Positions 61,507-64,000 of a stretch of DNA of 64,000 bases are shown here, one piece after another. The notes beneath the pieces are model-generated. The model saw only the letters and a program-made list of their open reading frames with translations, had not been told where the DNA came from and ran no database searches. Every line of letters starts with the position of its first letter. Position 1 is the first letter of the stretch. This DNA is from Treponema sp. Lineage in GTDB: Bacteria; Spirochaetota; Spirochaetia; Treponematales; Treponemataceae. The stretch is taken from positions 80,454-144,453 of the forward strand of contig JAFUDX010000040.1 of NCBI GenBank assembly GCA_017464425.1, written 5' to 3'. The position numbers were made by a program, and so were the translations under genes.

Positions 61507-62490
61507 CTAACAATAATGATATTCCGCGCCTTCTTCGCCCATAAAGACTTTGACCGTGCTGTTTTCGATGAAGGCATTTTCAAAAAACGAGGAAATATCC
61601 ATTGCCGCGCCCGAAAGAAGCTCGTCGGGATTGTATTGAAGTTCCACTTTGCCTTCTTCGCCCTCGCCAAAACAGCGGGAAAGCGCACCGTTCAGCCGCA
61701 CGACATTGCTCACGACCTCAAAAAGCTGCGGTTTGTTTTTTTCTTCGTATTTGAATTTAAGGAAAGAAAGTTGCATTTTTTCGATTTCGCTGTGCTTCGA
61801 TTCACCAGGCTTCCAGTTGGACGACAGTCCACAATTGTTCAAGTTCTGCCATTCGGAAAAATCCTGAAAAAACTTCGCCGCGCTCATTTTTAAGGGAGCA
61901 AGCACCGCCAAAAACCAAGTGACCGCCCGACCGTAGCTGTAAAAAGTGGAAACAGCATGGGCGCAGTCTTTTGCCATTTTGATGTCCTGCGTGGAAAAAG
62001 TCGCCGTGGGCTTTGCCATTTTAATAGAAGATTCCAATTGCGGAAAATCAATATGGTTCGGATAGAGCGAAAGCGCAAAATCAAGGCGGTCGCGGAAATT
62101 CTTCACGCTGTCGCCCGCCGTGCTAGCAAAATCCATGTCAAAGCCGAACACAAGCCCCATCGTGTTGAGCATTTGCGCCCTGCGAGAATAGAATTTTTTG
62201 TCAAAAAGGTAAGAATTTCCTTTGCTTGTACCCTCTAACGGAATTTCAAGCGTGCAATAGAGTTCGGCACACGCCTTGCACACATCCATGTCGAGCAATT
62301 CCGCCCGCACAGGAAGCGTCAGAAAAACACTGCCCGCCTTTTCGCGAAACACCTGCAAAAAATGAAGCAATTTTCCCTTATGCGAAAGAATCCCCTCGTC
62401 CTGCAAAGTGAATTCGGTGATTCCCCGCTCGGCAAAGGAAGAAAGAGAAGATTCAAACTGTGATGATGAAAATTTTATCGTTCCAGACAT
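61507..62490 (-). CDS. Radical-SAM-like barrel protein lacking the cysteine motif, unknown function
   Basis: The 327-aa protein resembles the half-barrel of radical SAM enzymes after the cluster: FTLQDEGILSHKGKLLHFLQVF, LPVRAELLDMDVCKAC, YCTLEIPLEG, YSRRAQMLNTMGLVFGFDM. No CX3CX2C is found, so the cluster and SAM chemistry are probably lost. The C-terminal part has no recognised domain. A family lacking cysteines may act as a binding protein or partner. It starts at 62490 with no clear ribosome-binding site, next to a small inverted repeat. The call is by fold pattern only. Confidence 0.4.
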   Translation of the reverse strand: MSGTIKFSSSQFESSLSSFAERGITEFTLQDEGILSHKGKLLHFLQVFREKAGSVFLTLPVRAELLDMDVCKACAELYCTLEIPLEGTSKGNSYLFDKKFYSRRAQMLNTMGLVFGFDMDFASTAGDSVKNFRDRLDFALSLYPNHIDFPQLESSIKMAKPTATFSTQDIKMAKDCAHAVSTFYSYGRAVTWFLAVLAPLKMSAAKFFQDFSEWQNLNNCGLSSNWKPGESKHSEIEKMQLSFLKFKYEEKNKPQLFEVVSNVVRLNGALSRCFGEGEEGKVELQYNPDELLSGAAMDISSFFENAFIENSTVKVFMGEEGAEYHYC

Positions 62491-62496
62491 AAGAAA

Positions 62497-62549
62497 AGTT
62501 AGCAGTGAGCGGTGTGCAGTGAACAGTTTTTAACTTCTCACTGCTAACT
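62497..62549. repeat. GCAGTGA-type inverted repeat
   Basis: AGTTAGCAGTGAG (62497-62509) and CTCACTGCTAACT (62537-62549) form a perfect 13-bp stem with more GCAGTGA-like words in the loop. It fills the space between asnA and the radical-SAM-like gene. Similar words occur at 48030-48050 and in the kinase tract at 46113. Confidence 0.8.
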
Positions 62550-62561
62550 ACACATTGCTCA

Positions 62562-63599
62562 CTATAATAAATGAATTCCGCTCTTTTCGCACTCGGCTCG
62601 CATTTCTTCGGGCCAGATTGAGACTTGAATTTCACCGATGTGGGCTTTGCGCAAGAAGAACATGCACAAGCGGCTCTGACCGATACCGCCACCCATCGTG
62701 AAGCTCAATTCTCCATTCAAGAGTTTTTTGTGGAATTCAAGGTTTGCTCGTTCTGGGCAGCCGCGCTCTTCAAGCTGCAATTTGAGTGATTCGGGGGAAA
62801 CACGGATTCCCATTGAAGAAAGCTCGAATGACTGCTTTAAGACGGGGTTCCACACGAGAAGGTCGCCGTTCAAGCCCTTGTGACCGTCAACGCTTTCAGA
62901 AATCCAATCATCGTAGTCGGGGGCGCGTCCATCGTGAATCGTGCCGTCGGGCAATTTTCCGCCAATGCCAATCAGGAACACGGCCCCGTACTCTTCGCAG
63001 ATTTTGTTTTCGCGCTCTTTCGGCGTGAGGCTGGGGAATCGCTTCTGCAAATCGTCGGCAAACACAAACTGCACGGCTTCGGGAAGAATCGGCTTGATGT
63101 TCTCGTAGCGGTCGTAAATGTAGAATTCAGTGCGCTTTAAGCACGCGTAGATTTTTTTTACGGCAGATTTGAGATATTCGATAGTGCGGTCGGATTTATT
63201 GATGCACTCGCACCAGTCCCACTGATCGACATAGAGCGAGTGAATGTTGTCCAAGTCTTCGTCGGCGCGAATCGCGTTCATGTCGGTGTAAATTCCAAAG
63301 CCGGGGGCAAGCTTCATTTCGCTCACTTTGACACGCTTCCATTTTGCGAGCGAATGCACGATTTCCATCTGAGCGTCGCCCATGTCCTTGACGGGAAATG
63401 TAACCGCCCGCTCAACGCCGTTCAAGTCATCGTTCAAGCCCTTTCCGCTCTGCACGAACAGCGGCGCAGTGACTCGCGTAAGATTGAGCGCGGTAGAAAG
63501 CTGGGTCTGGAAGAAATCTTTAATCATCACGATTGCGTGCTCGGTCTCTTTTTCGCCGAGTAGCGATTTGTAGCCTTGTGGTTTTATCAAACTTGACAT
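62562..63599 (-). CDS. asnA: Aspartate-ammonia ligase (asparagine synthetase A)
   Basis: The 345-aa protein makes asparagine from aspartate, ammonia and ATP. The AsnA features are the N-terminal LIKPQGYKSLLGEKETEHAI, VDQWDWCECI, KSAVKKIYACLKRTE, RAPDYDDW and the class-II-synthetase-like GGGIGQSRLCMFFLRKAHIGEIQVSIW near the end. A GAGG site lies 6 nt before the ATG. It is transcribed alone, divergent from rny. A TATAAT lies further upstream as its likely -10. Confidence 0.96.
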   Translation of the reverse strand: MSSLIKPQGYKSLLGEKETEHAIVMIKDFFQTQLSTALNLTRVTAPLFVQSGKGLNDDLNGVERAVTFPVKDMGDAQMEIVHSLAKWKRVKVSEMKLAPGFGIYTDMNAIRADEDLDNIHSLYVDQWDWCECINKSDRTIEYLKSAVKKIYACLKRTEFYIYDRYENIKPILPEAVQFVFADDLQKRFPSLTPKERENKICEEYGAVFLIGIGGKLPDGTIHDGRAPDYDDWISESVDGHKGLNGDLLVWNPVLKQSFELSSMGIRVSPESLKLQLEERGCPERANLEFHKKLLNGELSFTMGGGIGQSRLCMFFLRKAHIGEIQVSIWPEEMRAECEKSGIHLL

Positions 63600-63698
63600 A
63601 CTTGCCTCGAAAATTTGTAATCTAGATTATACTATCCGTTATTTTATATGAAATTAAATTTTTTTTCCATAACTTTACGACAGAACGGGAATTTCAAT

Positions 63699-63727
63699 TT
63701 GACAACTAAGAAATGATAGTGTAATAT
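63699..63727 (+). promoter_or_regulatory. rny promoter
   Basis: TTGACA (63699-63704), 17-nt spacer, TAATAT (63722-63727). The ATG lies 37 nt later, with TAGGAG before it. Confidence 0.85.
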
Positions 63728-63764
63728 AGAAATAATTGATTTCATAAAACTAGGAGATTTTAAA

Positions 63765-64000
63765 ATGAACAATGTGATTTTGTTCGTCGGTCTCCCGGTT
63801 GCAGGAATCGTTCTTGGATGGATTATTCGATGGTGTTATGCCAGATTTCAACTATCTGCGTCAGAACAAAAAGCTGAACGCTTAAGACAGGATGCAATAA
63901 AGGAAGCAGAAGCACAGAAAAAAGAAATTTTGCTCGAAGCAAAAGATCAAATCATTCGTGAACGAAAACAGCAGGAACGGGAAGATCGTGAACGCCGCGC
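63765..64000 (+). CDS. rny: Ribonuclease Y, N-terminal part (cut by window end)
   Basis: The first 78 codons give a membrane helix (VILFVGLPVAGIVLGWII) and the start of a charged coiled coil (KEAEAQKKEILLEAKDQI), exactly as in RNase Y. The KH and HD domains lie outside the window. RNase Y is a membrane-bound endoribonuclease starting mRNA decay. TAGGAG is 8 nt before the ATG. Confidence 0.9.
   Translation, partial: MNNVILFVGLPVAGIVLGWIIRWCYARFQLSASEQKAERLRQDAIKEAEAQKKEILLEAKDQIIRERKQQEREDRERR

Overview
The window most resembles a chromosomal segment of a Treponema-like spirochaete. The reasons are a long-form (430 aa) ribose-phosphate pyrophosphokinase, a DUF2259 secreted protein, many lipoproteins with relaxed lipoboxes, abundant methyl-accepting and hybrid-kinase proteins, an AURKAIP1/COX24-type mini-protein, RNase Y and an AdhE fermentation enzyme. 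This is inference from protein content only; no rRNA is present. Most genes are on the minus strand.

Region by region. 1-8.2 kb: one six-gene minus-strand operon from a near-perfect promoter at 8195-8223: two DctP-type binding lipoproteins, a membrane diguanylate cyclase, a CapD-like nucleotide-sugar enzyme, a DegT aminotransferase and the start of a molybdopterin (xanthine dehydrogenase family) subunit that leaves the window. 8.3-18.4 kb: pgk, a radical SAM protein, a DUF4143 ATPase with five 23-bp repeats over its promoter, a lipoprotein plus a large anchored protein, a MATE exporter and a frameshifted secreted protein. 18.4-28.1 kb: accessory and decayed DNA. A cassette with an EcoRI-family adenine methyltransferase and a DUF262-HNH nuclease sits between fragments of a sensory gene and an Hpt/receiver remnant. 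It is followed by an intact chemoreceptor, an [FeFe]-hydrogenase/chemoreceptor fusion interrupted by in-frame TGA and TAG, a GGDEF remnant and a possible BECR-type nuclease.

28.4-44.7 kb: adhE, an M28 peptidase, a 645-aa unknown, ssb, a U32 enzyme, an omega-like protein, a 29-aa basic ribosomal-type protein, dxs, and a run of envelope proteins (lamin-tail lipoprotein, DUF2259, membrane protein, beta-barrel, lipoprotein). 44.7-52 kb: a FIST-domain hybrid kinase, tRNA-Asn, and a receiver plus hybrid kinase pair whose start and stop overlap. 52-64 kb: a HAD phosphatase and FGGY-like kinase pair, prs, the grpE-dnaK-dnaJ-hisC-phosphoesterase group, a radical-SAM-like barrel without its cysteines, asnA, and the 5' end of rny.

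Two patterns cut across the window. First, a palindromic repeat family built from 10-bp CACAGATTnn units occurs seven times. It sits mostly between genes, but one copy is read in frame inside the FGGY kinase, and two copies or half-copies supply stop codons. Second, at least ten genes have no Shine-Dalgarno sequence and carry a -10 hexamer exactly 6 nt before the ATG, which predicts leaderless mRNAs.

All reading was by eye. Two single-base frameshifts lie in homopolymer runs and could be sequencing errors. No CRISPR array, rRNA, transposase or integrase was seen.
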